Below are positions 42,200 through 51,545 of a stretch of 64,000 nucleotides of DNA, piece by piece. The DNA lies in assembly GCF_963678875.1 (NCBI RefSeq), contig NZ_OY787457.1, positions 434,001 through 498,000 on the forward strand, in the 5' to 3' direction. A program made the translations under genes and the position numbers. Numbering within the stretch: the stretch's first letter is position 1; each line of letters begins with the position of its first letter. The notes under the pieces are model-generated. The model saw only the letters and a list, made by a program, of their open reading frames with translations, was not told the origin of the DNA and searched no databases. Origin of the DNA: an uncultured Hyphomonas sp. (GTDB lineage: Bacteria > Pseudomonadota > Alphaproteobacteria > Caulobacterales > Hyphomonadaceae).

Positions 42200-43564
42200 A
42201 TGCCTCTCAGTCCCTCGATGTCCGACACGCGGAACGTGATTGTCCTTATCATCGCCGTGATGATCCTGCAGATCGCCGGCGGGTTGATCAGCGTGCTGAC
42301 ACCTCTTGGCCTCGAAGCAATGGGAACGCCGCCGCAGGCGATCGGCGTGATCGCGGCGCTCTATGCTGCGGGCTTCATGCTGGGCGCCTGGATGTCGCCG
42401 CGCGCGCTCGGCACATTCGGGCATATCCGTCTCTTTGCTGCGGCCTCCGCGATGAATGCGGTCAGCGTCCTGTCGCTGTCGCTGGTCCATGACGCGATGT
42501 TCTGGGCGCCGGTGCGGGTGATCATGGGCGTGTCGCTGGCGCTGAGCTTCACCAGTATCGAAAGCTGGCTTGGCAGCGTCGTGCCCGACAAGTCGCGCGG
42601 CAATGTGATGGGCATCTATCACACGGGCGCCAAACTCTCGCTGATGATCGGTCCGTTCTTCGTGGCGGGCCTCTCGCCGCTGGATACGCGGGCCTATACC
42701 TGGGCGGCCTTGTTCCTGACGCTGGCGCTTGTGCCGGTCTGCCTGACGCGGCGGGAGCAGCCGGCAATTCCGGAGCGCCGGTCCATGCCGCTGAAATCGC
42801 TCTACCAGCTTGCCCCGGCGGCTGTGCTGGGCGCGGTGATCGCCGGGACCGTCAATACCGGCACGCAATCGCTGCTGCCGATCTATTTCGAAGGCTTCGA
42901 GCTTGGGGGAGGGGGCACTGGTGCGGCCGCCATCGCCAGCGCTGCGGCCTGGATGGGCGGCCTGTTGCTGCAATGGCCGGCCGGGCGCCTGTCGGACCGG
43001 GTCGAGCGCCGACTCGTCATTGCGGGACTGGGCGCCATGTCGGCGATGGCGGCGCTGTTCATCGCAATTTTCGGAACACGTCTCAGCGAGATGTCCGTGA
43101 TTATCGCGCTCGGGGTGTGGGGCGCCGGGGCGCTGTCCTTCTACAGCCTGTGCGTGGCGCACGCGATCGACCGGACGCCCAAAGTGCTTATTCCACAGGT
43201 TATGTCAGGCCTGCTTTTCATCTGGGGCGGCGGGTCGATTGTCGGGCCGCTCCTGTCGGGCTTCGCCATGCGGGCGGTCGGCCCGCTCGGCCTGTTCGGT
43301 CTGGCGGGCATCCTGCTGATCCTGCTGACCATCATCATGGTCATGCGCGTGCGCTCCAAACCTGTCGCAATCGAGGACAAACTGGCCGAATGGAGCCCCG
43401 TCCTGCCGACGCCTCTGGCCAGCGTGAAGCTCGATCCGCGCATGTCCGAACGCCCGGCTGAACCGCCGCAGGACCCTGCTGAGGAAGCGGCCCCGGAAGA
43501 GGGCGGGGAAGAAACGCCGGATTCCCCGGCACCCATTGAGGACGGGACTGAGTCCAAAGTTTAG
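42200..43564 (+). CDS. MFS transporter, YcaD-like
   Basis: A 454-residue major-facilitator protein with about 12 helices. The loop 2-3 region (MSPRALGTFGHIRLF) and the second-half counterpart (LSDRVERRLVIAGLG) fit the YcaD-type MFS group. The C-terminal tail of about 60 residues is rich in Pro and Glu and is probably disordered. The ATG lies 5 bases after the PhoD-like stop; a second ATG (MSDTRN) six codons in is possible. The transported compound is unknown, though the context suggests a phosphate- or nucleotide-related role at most. Confidence 0.9.
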   Translation: MPLSPSMSDTRNVIVLIIAVMILQIAGGLISVLTPLGLEAMGTPPQAIGVIAALYAAGFMLGAWMSPRALGTFGHIRLFAAASAMNAVSVLSLSLVHDAMFWAPVRVIMGVSLALSFTSIESWLGSVVPDKSRGNVMGIYHTGAKLSLMIGPFFVAGLSPLDTRAYTWAALFLTLALVPVCLTRREQPAIPERRSMPLKSLYQLAPAAVLGAVIAGTVNTGTQSLLPIYFEGFELGGGGTGAAAIASAAAWMGGLLLQWPAGRLSDRVERRLVIAGLGAMSAMAALFIAIFGTRLSEMSVIIALGVWGAGALSFYSLCVAHAIDRTPKVLIPQVMSGLLFIWGGGSIVGPLLSGFAMRAVGPLGLFGLAGILLILLTIIMVMRVRSKPVAIEDKLAEWSPVLPTPLASVKLDPRMSERPAEPPQDPAEEAAPEEGGEETPDSPAPIEDGTESKV

Positions 43565-43575
43565 TACCCAGCTGG

Positions 43576-43603
43576 TTGCGGCCACACTCAGGCCTGTTAT
43601 ATA
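43576..43603 (+). promoter_or_regulatory. Possible promoter of sucC
   Basis: TTGCGG and TATATA are separated by 16 bases in the 103-base gap before sucC. The -10 part is good and the -35 part is weak. Confidence 0.28.
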
Positions 43604-43667
43604 GCGGCCCACCACGCTGGGGCAGTGACCCTGCCGGGGCGGACCAGGCAAACAAGGCAAGAGCAGA

Positions 43668-44864
43668 ATGAACATCCACGAATACCAGGCCAAAGCCGTG
43701 CTGAAATCTTTCGGCGCGCCGGTCGCGGACGGTGTGCCCGTCCTGTCTCTGGACGATGTCCAGAAAGCTGTCGACTCACTCCCAGGCCCGCTCTGGGTCG
43801 TTAAATCGCAGATCCACGCTGGTGGCCGCGGCAAGGGCAAATTCGTGGAGCCGGAAGCCGGCGAAAAAGGCGGCGTGCGCCTCGCATTCAACAAAGAAGA
43901 CGTGATGACCTTCGCCAAGCAGATGCTCGGCAATCACCTCGTCACCGCGCAGACCGGCCCGGGCGGCAAGCAGGTGAACCGTCTCTACATCGAAGACGGC
44001 GCTGACATCGATCGCGAACTCTATCTCTCCATGCTGGTTGACCGCTCCACCTCGCGCGTCGCCTTCATGGTCTCCACCGAAGGCGGCATGGACATCGAAC
44101 AGGTGGCCCACGACACGCCGGAGAAAATCCTGACCCTCAGCATCGACCCGGCCACCGGCGTCACCGACGCTGACATTGCCAAGCTCAATGAAGCGCTGAA
44201 GCTGGACGGCGCAGCGGCTGAAGATGGCAAGACGCTGTTCCCGATCCTCTACAAGGCGTTCACCGAGAAGGACATGAGCCTCCTCGAAGTGAACCCGCTG
44301 ATCGTGATGGATGATGGCCACCTGCGCGTCCTGGACGCCAAGGTCTCCTTCGACGGCAACGCCCTGTTCCGTCACCCGGACATCGTCGACCTCCGCGACA
44401 AGACCGAGGAAGACGAAAAGGAAATCGAGGCTTCCGAATGGGACCTCGCCTACATCGCCCTCGATGGCACCATCGGCTGCATGGTCAACGGCGCAGGCCT
44501 CGCCATGGCGACGATGGACATTATCAAGCTGTACGGCGAAGAGCCGGCCAACTTCTGTGACGTCGGCGGCGGCGCCGGCAAGGAGAAGGTGGCAGCAGCC
44601 TTCAAGATCATCATGAAGGACCCGAACGTGAAGGGCATCCTCGTGAACATCTTCGGCGGCATCATGAAGTGTGACGTGATCGCCGAAGGCGTGATCGCAG
44701 CCGTGAAAGAAACCAATCTGGCGGTTCCGCTGGTCGTTCGCCTCGAAGGCACAAACGTCGACCTCGGCAAGAAGATCATCGCCGAGTCCGGCCTGAACGT
44801 CATTCCGGCCGATGACCTCGACGACGCCGCCCAGAAAATCGTGAACGCAGTTAAAGGCGCCTGA
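43668..44864 (+). CDS. sucC: Succinyl-CoA ligase beta subunit
   Basis: The 398-residue beta subunit of succinyl-CoA synthetase, which makes succinate and ATP or GTP from succinyl-CoA. The ATP-grasp fold is recognised from the start MNIHEYQAKAVLKSFGAPV, the KSQIHAGGRGKG loop and the C-terminal GGIMKCDVIAEGVIAAV with IFGG. The length and order are normal. The sucD gene begins 8 bases after its stop. The enzyme completes the substrate-level phosphorylation step of the TCA cycle together with SucD. Confidence 0.97.
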   Translation: MNIHEYQAKAVLKSFGAPVADGVPVLSLDDVQKAVDSLPGPLWVVKSQIHAGGRGKGKFVEPEAGEKGGVRLAFNKEDVMTFAKQMLGNHLVTAQTGPGGKQVNRLYIEDGADIDRELYLSMLVDRSTSRVAFMVSTEGGMDIEQVAHDTPEKILTLSIDPATGVTDADIAKLNEALKLDGAAAEDGKTLFPILYKAFTEKDMSLLEVNPLIVMDDGHLRVLDAKVSFDGNALFRHPDIVDLRDKTEEDEKEIEASEWDLAYIALDGTIGCMVNGAGLAMATMDIIKLYGEEPANFCDVGGGAGKEKVAAAFKIIMKDPNVKGILVNIFGGIMKCDVIAEGVIAAVKETNLAVPLVVRLEGTNVDLGKKIIAESGLNVIPADDLDDAAQKIVNAVKGA

Positions 44865-44872
44865 GACCAGAT

Positions 44873-45775
44873 ATGTCCATTCTCATCGACAAGAACACCA
44901 AGGTCCTCACGCAGGGCATGACCGGCAACACCGGTTCGTTCCACACCAACCAGGCGCTGGCTTATTTCGGCACCCAGATGGTTGGCGGTATCCACCCGAA
45001 GAAGGGCGGCACCAACTGGACCGCCGATAACGGCCAGGAACTGCCGATCTTTGCCTCGGTTGCCGAAGGCAAGGAAAAGACCGGCGCGGATGCCTCCGTG
45101 GTCTACGTGCCGCCGGCCGGCGCTGCGGCTGCCATCGAAGAAGCCATTGACGCTGAAATCCCGCTGATCGTCTGCATCACGGAAGGCGTTCCGGTCATGG
45201 ACATGGTCCGCGTGAAGGCAAAGCTGGAGAAATCCAAGTCGCGCCTGATCGGGCCGAACTGCCCGGGCCTCATCACCGCTAACGAATGCAAGATCGGCAT
45301 CATGCCGGGCTCCATCTTCAAGAAGGGCTCCGTCGGCGTCGTTTCGCGCTCCGGCACGCTGACCTATGAAGCCGTGTTCCAGACCACCCAGGTGGGCCTC
45401 GGACAGACATCGGCTGTCGGAATCGGCGGCGACCCGGTCAAAGGCACGGAATTTATCGATATCCTCGAAATGTTCCTTGCCGACGACGAAACCGAGTCCA
45501 TCATCATGATTGGTGAGATCGGCGGCAGCGCGGAAGAAGAAGCCGCGCAGTTCCTGATCGACGAAGCCAAGAAGGGCCGCAAGAAGCCGATGGTCGGCTT
45601 CATCGCGGGCCGTACCGCGCCTCCGGGCCGGACCATGGGCCATGCCGGTGCCATCGTGTCGGGCGGCAAAGGCGATGCGGAGAGCAAGATTGCTGCAATG
45701 GAAGCAGCAGGCATCCGTGTCTCGCCGTCGCCGGCACGCCTCGGTACGACCATGGTCGAGGTACTGAAGGGCTAG
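44873..45775 (+). CDS. sucD: Succinyl-CoA ligase alpha subunit
   Basis: The 300-residue alpha subunit, which binds CoA and holds the phosphohistidine. The CoA region is GMTGNTGSFHTNQAL and the active His is in GHAGAIVSGGKG (His257). IGPNCPGLI and the final ARLGTTMVEVLKG match the family. It is followed by a 166-base gap, almost all of which folds into stem-loops before sucA; the gap is described separately. Confidence 0.97.
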   Translation: MSILIDKNTKVLTQGMTGNTGSFHTNQALAYFGTQMVGGIHPKKGGTNWTADNGQELPIFASVAEGKEKTGADASVVYVPPAGAAAAIEEAIDAEIPLIVCITEGVPVMDMVRVKAKLEKSKSRLIGPNCPGLITANECKIGIMPGSIFKKGSVGVVSRSGTLTYEAVFQTTQVGLGQTSAVGIGGDPVKGTEFIDILEMFLADDETESIIMIGEIGGSAEEEAAQFLIDEAKKGRKKPMVGFIAGRTAPPGRTMGHAGAIVSGGKGDAESKIAAMEAAGIRVSPSPARLGTTMVEVLKG

Positions 45776-45795
45776 AAAGCCCGGATAAATTAGCC

Positions 45796-45922
45796 AGGAC
45801 GGCCCTTGGCGGGGCCTACTCTGGCGTGGCCAGGATCTGACCCCGCCCAGGCCGTCCTCACTTATGCACCCGGTAGGTACCGGGAAACATTTCTGTTCCT
45901 AAATAGTCAGGAACAGAAATGT
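45796..45922 (+). promoter_or_regulatory. Highly structured leader RNA before sucA, candidate cis-regulatory element
   Basis: Three consecutive stem-loops fill the sucD-sucA gap. SL1 (45796-45858) pairs AGGACGG with CCGTCCT, CC with GG, then after a small internal loop GGCGGGG with CCCCGCC, and holds a nested CTGGC/GCCAG hairpin (45821-45833). SL2 is CCCGGTA, GG, TACCGGG (45869-45884). SL3 pairs ACATTTCTGTTCCT exactly with AGGAACAGAAATGT (45887-45900 and 45909-45922). The ribosome-binding site AGAGG begins 3 bases after SL3 and the ATG is at 45942. There is no T-tract, so translational control or RNA processing is more likely than termination. Confidence 0.55.
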
Positions 45923-45941
45923 CCCAGAGGACGAAACGGAA

Positions 45942-48900
45942 ATGGCAGACGACGGCAGCCCGATGAATGGTTCGCGCAGCAAGGGCAATTCGGCCCTTCT
46001 CGACTCAGCCTTCCTGTATGGCGGCTCGGCCCAGTGGATCGAGCAGATGCAGGCGGCCTATGCAAAGAACCCCGGCTCTGTTCCAGAGAGCTGGCGGGCC
46101 TTCTTCGCTGACCTTGGCGACGATACATCCAGCGCAGAGCGCAATGCCGAAGGCGCGACCTGGAAGCGCAGCGACTGGCCCCGGCCGGCGCTGGACGAAC
46201 AGGTCGCCGCCTTTGACGGCAACTGGGCGCTGCTGGAGCCGAAGCTCGAGAAGAAGATCAAGGGCGCGCGCCCGGCGGCTTCCGAAACGGACGTGCACCT
46301 TGCGGTGAAGGATTCGATCCACGCGATCATGATGATCCGCGCGTATCGTATGCGTGGCCACCTGGCCGCCCAGCTTGACCCGCTGCGCCTCGACACGCCC
46401 GGCGACCAGCCTGAGCTCGCCCCGGCGACCTACGGCTTCGGCCCGCAGGACATGGACCGCAGGATCTTCATCGACGGCTATCTCGGCCTCGAGACGGCGA
46501 CGATCCCGGAAATGCTGGAGATCCTGCAGCGGACCTACTGCTCCACGATCGGCATCGAGTTCATGCACATCTCCGATCCGGAGGAGAAATCCTGGCTGCA
46601 GGAGCGGATCGAGGGCCCCGACAAGGGCGTTGCCTTTACCGAGCAGGGCAAAAAGGCGATCCTCGCCAAGCTGATCGAAGCGGAAACCTTCGAGCGCTTC
46701 CTGCACAAGCGGTATCCGGGCACCAAGCGCTTCGGCCTCGATGGCGGCGAAGCCGCCGTGCCGGCGCTGGAACAGATCATCAAGCGCGGCGGCGCCCTCG
46801 GCGTGAAGGAAATCGTGGTCGGCATGCCGCACCGCGGACGCCTCAACATGCTGGCCGCCGTGATGGGCAAGCCCTACGAGCAGATCTTCCACGAATTCCA
46901 GGGCGGTAACACGCAAGGCGCCGACGCGTTCGGTTCCGGTGACGTGAAATACCACCTTGGTGCCTCGTCCGACCGCGAGTTCGACGGCAACAAGGTGCAC
47001 CTGTCGATGAACGCCAACCCATCTCACCTCGAGGCGGTGGACCCGGTCGTGCTCGGCAAGTCGCGTTCCAAGCAGGAGATGAGCCACCGCGAGACCGGCA
47101 AGCTGGACCGCTCGATCGTCCTGCCGCTTCTGCTGCACGGCGATGCGGCCTTTGCGGGGCAGGGCGTCGTGTCCGAATGTTTCGCGCTGTCGGGCCTTCA
47201 GGGCTATCGTACGGGCGGCACGATCCACTTCATCGTGAACAACCAGATCGGCTTCACGACGAGCCCGATGTATTCGCGCTCTTCTCCGTACCCGTCGGAT
47301 GTGGCGCTGATGGTTCAGGCCCCGATCTTCCACGTCAATGGCGACGATCCGGAAGCGGTGACCTATGCCGCCAAGGTGGCGACCGAATACCGGCAGAAGT
47401 TCCACAAGGACGTCGTCATCGACATGTTCTGCTACCGGCGCTTCGGGCACAATGAGGGCGACGAGCCCATGTTCACCCAGCCGGTGATGTACAAGAAGAT
47501 CAAGAACCACGTGTCGACGCGCGAAATCTACGCGCAGCGTCTCGTCGCCGAAGGCCTTCTGACGGCGGAACAGGTCGAGCAGCAGGTCGCCGATTTCGAA
47601 ACCTATCTCGACCGCGAGTTCGACGCGGGCAAGAATTTCAAAGCCAAGAAGGCCGACTGGCTGGACGGCGAGTGGAAAGGCCTCGGCCTGCCGCATGACG
47701 ATGAGCGCCGCGGCAAGACCGGCGTCGCCAAGAAGCGGCTTCAGTCCATCGGCCAGTCCATCACGACCGTGCCGGAAGGCGTCGATATCCACCGCACGCT
47801 CGCCCGCGTCATCGACAACCGTGCCCAGACGATTTCGAAGGGGCAGGGGCTCGACTGGGCGACGGCGGAGCATCTCGCCTTTGCGACACTCGTCGACGAA
47901 GGCTTCCCGGTGCGCCTCTCCGGACAGGATTGCGGCCGCGGCACCTTCTCGCAGCGCCACAGCCACATCGTGGACCAGACGACCGGCGACAAATATACGC
48001 CGCTCAACAATATCCGTGACGGCCAGGCCCAGTATGAAGTGATCGACTCGCTGCTCTCGGAAGAGGCGGTGCTCGGTTACGAATATGGCTACTCGCTGGC
48101 AGACCCGAACACGCTGACGCTGTGGGAAGCCCAGTTCGGCGACTTCTCCAACGGGGCGCAGGTCTTCTTCGACCAGTTCATCTCTTCGGCAGAACGCAAA
48201 TGGCTGCGCATGAGTGGCCTGACGATCCTGCTGCCGCACGGCTATGAAGGTCAGGGGCCGGAGCACTCCTCCGCACGCCTCGAACGCTTCCTGCAGATGT
48301 GCGCCGAAGACAACTGGCAGGTCTGCAACCTGACGACGCCGGCGAATTATTTCCACGCCCTGCGCCGCCAGATCCACCGCGACTTCCGCAAGCCGCTGAT
48401 CATCATGACGCCGAAATCGCTTCTGCGTCACAAGCTGGCGACGTCTTCGCTGGACGATATGAGCTCCAAGACGAGCTTCCACCGCGTCCTGTGGGACGAT
48501 GCGGAGACCGAAGGCCGTGAAGGCAAGGTCAAGCTGGTGAAGGACAACAAGATCCGCCGCGTCGTGCTGTGCTCCGGCAAGGTCTATTACGACCTGTTCG
48601 AGAAGCGCGAAGAGCTGGGCGTCGATGACGTCTACCTGATGCGGATCGAGCAATTCTATCCGGTGCCGCGCAAATCCATGATGCAGGAAATGTCCCGCTT
48701 CAAGCAGGCCGAGTTCGTCTGGTGCCAGGAAGAGCCGCGCAATATGGGCGGCTGGACCTTCATTCGCGACGAGATCGAATGGTGTGCCCAGCAAATCGGT
48801 GCAAAGATCCCGCGTCCGCGCTATGCTGGCCGCGCGCCTTCGGCAGCCACGGCCACCGGCCTCCTGTCGAAGCACAATGCAGAGCAGAACGCCCTCGTCA

Positions 48901-48950
48901 CGACAGCCTTGTCACCCGATCCGGTCGATGACCGTATCGTTTCGCCCTGA
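45942..48950 (+). CDS. sucA: 2-oxoglutarate dehydrogenase E1 component
   Basis: A 1,002-residue thiamine-diphosphate E1 of the 2-oxoglutarate dehydrogenase complex. The N-terminal SFLYGGSAQWIE-like region (here SAFLYGGSAQWIEQMQAAYA), the VVGMPHRGRLNML core, the thiamine and metal region HVNGDDPEAV and RFGHNEGDEPMFTQP, and the C-terminal transketolase-like domain with FSQRHSHIVDQ are all in family order. It decarboxylates 2-oxoglutarate and hands the succinyl group to SucB. The ATG is preceded by AGAGG, with a structured leader ending just before it. Its downstream neighbour is sucB. Confidence 0.97.
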   Translation: MADDGSPMNGSRSKGNSALLDSAFLYGGSAQWIEQMQAAYAKNPGSVPESWRAFFADLGDDTSSAERNAEGATWKRSDWPRPALDEQVAAFDGNWALLEPKLEKKIKGARPAASETDVHLAVKDSIHAIMMIRAYRMRGHLAAQLDPLRLDTPGDQPELAPATYGFGPQDMDRRIFIDGYLGLETATIPEMLEILQRTYCSTIGIEFMHISDPEEKSWLQERIEGPDKGVAFTEQGKKAILAKLIEAETFERFLHKRYPGTKRFGLDGGEAAVPALEQIIKRGGALGVKEIVVGMPHRGRLNMLAAVMGKPYEQIFHEFQGGNTQGADAFGSGDVKYHLGASSDREFDGNKVHLSMNANPSHLEAVDPVVLGKSRSKQEMSHRETGKLDRSIVLPLLLHGDAAFAGQGVVSECFALSGLQGYRTGGTIHFIVNNQIGFTTSPMYSRSSPYPSDVALMVQAPIFHVNGDDPEAVTYAAKVATEYRQKFHKDVVIDMFCYRRFGHNEGDEPMFTQPVMYKKIKNHVSTREIYAQRLVAEGLLTAEQVEQQVADFETYLDREFDAGKNFKAKKADWLDGEWKGLGLPHDDERRGKTGVAKKRLQSIGQSITTVPEGVDIHRTLARVIDNRAQTISKGQGLDWATAEHLAFATLVDEGFPVRLSGQDCGRGTFSQRHSHIVDQTTGDKYTPLNNIRDGQAQYEVIDSLLSEEAVLGYEYGYSLADPNTLTLWEAQFGDFSNGAQVFFDQFISSAERKWLRMSGLTILLPHGYEGQGPEHSSARLERFLQMCAEDNWQVCNLTTPANYFHALRRQIHRDFRKPLIIMTPKSLLRHKLATSSLDDMSSKTSFHRVLWDDAETEGREGKVKLVKDNKIRRVVLCSGKVYYDLFEKREELGVDDVYLMRIEQFYPVPRKSMMQEMSRFKQAEFVWCQEEPRNMGGWTFIRDEIEWCAQQIGAKIPRPRYAGRAPSAATATGLLSKHNAEQNALVTTALSPDPVDDRIVSP

Positions 48951-48985
48951 CTTTCAGAAACATAATAACGAATACGGATCATCTC

Positions 48986-50482
48986 ATGACCGACATTACA
49001 GTCCCTACGCTTGGCGAAAGCATCACCGAGGCCACGGTTGGCCAGTGGCTGAAAGCCAAGGGCGATGCTGTGAAGAAAGACGACGTGCTCGTGGAGCTTG
49101 AGACCGACAAGGTCTCCGTCGAAGTTTCCGCCACCGAAGACGGCGTGCTGGGCGAAATCCTCGCACAGCCGGGCGACACGGTGGAAATCGGCGCCCTGCT
49201 GGGCCGTCTCGAAGGCGGGGCAGGCGGCGCGAAGCCCGCTGCTGCCGCGCCCGCCAAGGAGGAGGCAAAGCCTGCCGCCGCACCGGCCGCGTCCGGCGCC
49301 TCCACCGACATCGTCGTGCCGGTGATGGGCGAAAGCGTTGCCGAAGGCACGCTCTCCACTTTCCTCAAACAGCCGGGCGAAGCCGTCAAGAAAGACGAGA
49401 CCATCGCCGAGATCGAAACCGACAAGGTCGCGCTCGAAGTGCCGGCACCGGCTGACGGCGTGATCGCCGAGTGGACCGTGTCCGAAGGCACGTCCGTGAC
49501 GCCGGGCTCCGTGATCGGACGGATCAGCGCTTCTGCCGGTGCCTCCGCCGCGCCCGCCGCTTCTGCGCCTGCGCCGAAAGCGGCCGCACCCGCTGCCGCC
49601 TCGGGTGACCGCCCGGTGGCCCCGTCGGTCCGCCGCATCTCGGCAGAGGCCGGCGTCGATCCTCAGAACATTCCAGGCACGGGCCGTGACGGCCGTGCCA
49701 CAAAGGCTGATGCAATGGCATATGTGAATGCACCGAAAGCCCCGGCGGCTGCGCCGGCCCCGAGCGCTCCGCGCGAGACCGGCCCGCGGGAAGAGCGTGT
49801 GCGGATGACCCGCCTGCGCCAGACCATCGCGCGCCGCCTGAAAGAGGCCCAGGACACGGCCGCCATGCTGACGACGTTCAACGACGTCGACATGGGCGCG
49901 ATCATGGACCTTCGGAAGAAGCACCAGGAAAGCTTCGTTGCCAAGCACGGTATCAAGCTGGGCTTCATGAGCTTCTTCGTGAAGGCCTGCGTTAACGCGC
50001 TGAAGGAAGTTCCGGCGGTCAACGCCGAGATCGATGGCCAGGACATCATCTACAAGAACTTCTACGACATCGGCGTCGCTGTCGGCACCGACAAGGGCCT
50101 CGTCGTGCCGGTCGTGCGCGACTCTGACGACATGTCCCTGGCGGGCATCGAGAAGGCCATCGCAGAGCTTGGCCGCAAGGCCCGCGACGGCGAGCTGACC
50201 ATCGGCGACATGCAGGGCGGCACGTTCACTATCTCGAACGGCGGCATCTACGGCTCGCTGATGTCGACGCCGATCCTCAACCCGCCGCAGTCCGGCGTGC
50301 TGGGCATGCACCGTATCGAGCAGCGCCCGGTCGTCGTGAATGGCGAGATCAAGATCCGCCCGATGATGTATCTCGCCCTCTCCTATGACCACCGCATCGT
50401 CGACGGCAAGGAAGCGGTGACTTTCCTCGTCCGCGTCAAGGAAGCGCTGGAAGATCCGGAGCGCATGCTGCTGGAAGTCTGA
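48986..50482 (+). CDS. sucB: Dihydrolipoyl succinyltransferase with two lipoyl domains
   Basis: A 498-residue E2 of the 2-oxoglutarate dehydrogenase complex. Two lipoyl domains occur instead of the usual one: lipoyl Lys42 in ELETDKVSVEV and Lys147 in EIETDKVALEV, joined by an Ala/Pro/Lys linker. The E1/E3-binding domain (APSVRRISAEAGVDPQNI) lies near residues 215-250, and the catalytic His469 with Asp473 is in SYDHRIVDG. It is the last gene of the sucCDAB cluster and is followed by a strong terminator. The E3 gene lpd is not in the window. Confidence 0.96.
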   Translation: MTDITVPTLGESITEATVGQWLKAKGDAVKKDDVLVELETDKVSVEVSATEDGVLGEILAQPGDTVEIGALLGRLEGGAGGAKPAAAAPAKEEAKPAAAPAASGASTDIVVPVMGESVAEGTLSTFLKQPGEAVKKDETIAEIETDKVALEVPAPADGVIAEWTVSEGTSVTPGSVIGRISASAGASAAPAASAPAPKAAAPAAASGDRPVAPSVRRISAEAGVDPQNIPGTGRDGRATKADAMAYVNAPKAPAAAPAPSAPRETGPREERVRMTRLRQTIARRLKEAQDTAAMLTTFNDVDMGAIMDLRKKHQESFVAKHGIKLGFMSFFVKACVNALKEVPAVNAEIDGQDIIYKNFYDIGVAVGTDKGLVVPVVRDSDDMSLAGIEKAIAELGRKARDGELTIGDMQGGTFTISNGGIYGSLMSTPILNPPQSGVLGMHRIEQRPVVVNGEIKIRPMMYLALSYDHRIVDGKEAVTFLVRVKEALEDPERMLLEV

Positions 50483-50510
50483 TCCGCCGTCAGGCACAGA
50501 TGATTTCGAA

Positions 50511-50543
50511 AAGCCCTCCCGCATGCCGGGAGGGCTTTTTTCT
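50511..50543 (+). terminator. Rho-independent terminator of the suc cluster
   Basis: An 11-bp stem (AAGCCCTCCCG with CGGGAGGGCTT, loop CATGC) is followed by six T, 28 bases after the sucB stop. Confidence 0.93.
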
Positions 50544-50663
50544 TGCCGGGTTTCGTCTTCAGGCAGCCTTCACGATAGGTTGAACGGAGCTGTTCGAACC
50601 GTCCCTTGCATTGCGCGGCGCGCGCCACAGCTTAAGCTGCAGCAAAACGCAGGAAGGAACGCC

Positions 50664-51545
50664 ATGACCGATCCCACTTATACGCCGCCGAAAGTCTGGA
50701 CCTGGGACAAGGCCAGCGGCGGCCGCTTCGCCAGCATCAACCGCCCCATCTCCGGGCCGACGCACGAGAAAGAGCTGCCGGTCGGCAAGCATCCTTTCCA
50801 GCTTTATTCCCTCGGCACGCCGAACGGCGTGAAGGTCACGATCATGTTCGAGGAGCTCCTCGATGCGGGTTACAAGGATGCCGAGTATGACGCCTGGCTG
50901 ATCAATATCGGGGAAGGGGACCAGTTCTCCTCCGGCTTTGTCGACGTGAACCCGAACTCGAAAATCCCGGCGCTGATGGATCATTCCACCGACCCGCCGA
51001 CGCGCCTGTTCGAATCCGGCTCCATGCTGGTTTACCTCGCCGAGAAGTTCGATGCTTTCCTGCCGAAGGATCCGCGCAAGCGCGCCGAAGCGATGAACTG
51101 GTTGTTCTGGCAGATGGGTTCTGCGCCGTTCCTGGGCGGCGGCTTCGGCCACTTCTACGCCTATGCGCCGGAGAAGTACGAATACCCGATCAACCGCTAC
51201 GCCATGGAAGTGAAGCGTCAGCTGGACGTGCTGGACCGTCACCTCAAGGACAACGAGTTCATGGCGGGCGATGAGTACTCGATCGCCGACATGGCCATCT
51301 GGCCCTGGTATGGCGCAATGTCGAAGGGCATCCTGTATGAGGCGGGCGAGTTCCTGTCCGTGCACGAATACACGAACCTCATCCGCTGGACAGACCAACT
51401 GGCGCAGCGCAAGGGCGTGCAGCGCGGGCGCATGGTGAACCGGACCTATGGGGAGCCGGCCAGCCAGCTGCGCGAACGTCACGATGCCAGCGATTTCGAT
51501 ACGAAGACGCAGGACAAGCTGGAAGCAGAAAAGGCCGGTGAATGA
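50664..51545 (+). CDS. yghU: YghU-type glutathione S-transferase family protein
   Basis: A protein of about 293 residues in the YghU/YfcG group of GST-like proteins, which act as glutathione-dependent disulfide-bond oxidoreductases. The start segment MTDPTYTPPKVWTWD, the glutathione-site turn SLGTPNGVKVTIMFEE and the C-terminal helical domain with FMAGDEYSIADMAIWPWYG fit the group. The ATG 50664 follows AGGAAGG; the frame is open from 50523, but that region includes the suc terminator. The stop overlaps the next gene as ATGA. No disulfide substrate is apparent. Confidence 0.92.
   Translation: MTDPTYTPPKVWTWDKASGGRFASINRPISGPTHEKELPVGKHPFQLYSLGTPNGVKVTIMFEELLDAGYKDAEYDAWLINIGEGDQFSSGFVDVNPNSKIPALMDHSTDPPTRLFESGSMLVYLAEKFDAFLPKDPRKRAEAMNWLFWQMGSAPFLGGGFGHFYAYAPEKYEYPINRYAMEVKRQLDVLDRHLKDNEFMAGDEYSIADMAIWPWYGAMSKGILYEAGEFLSVHEYTNLIRWTDQLAQRKGVQRGRMVNRTYGEPASQLRERHDASDFDTKTQDKLEAEKAGE

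Noticed and set aside
43568..43667. Partial self-complementarity before sucC
   Set aside because: Only short, interrupted stems; unlike the sucA leader, the pairing is not continuous.
46005..48875. A 956-codon open frame on the strand opposite sucA
   Set aside because: It is a long antisense shadow caused by high GC; its translation has no recognisable domain, whereas the sense frame is clear SucA.
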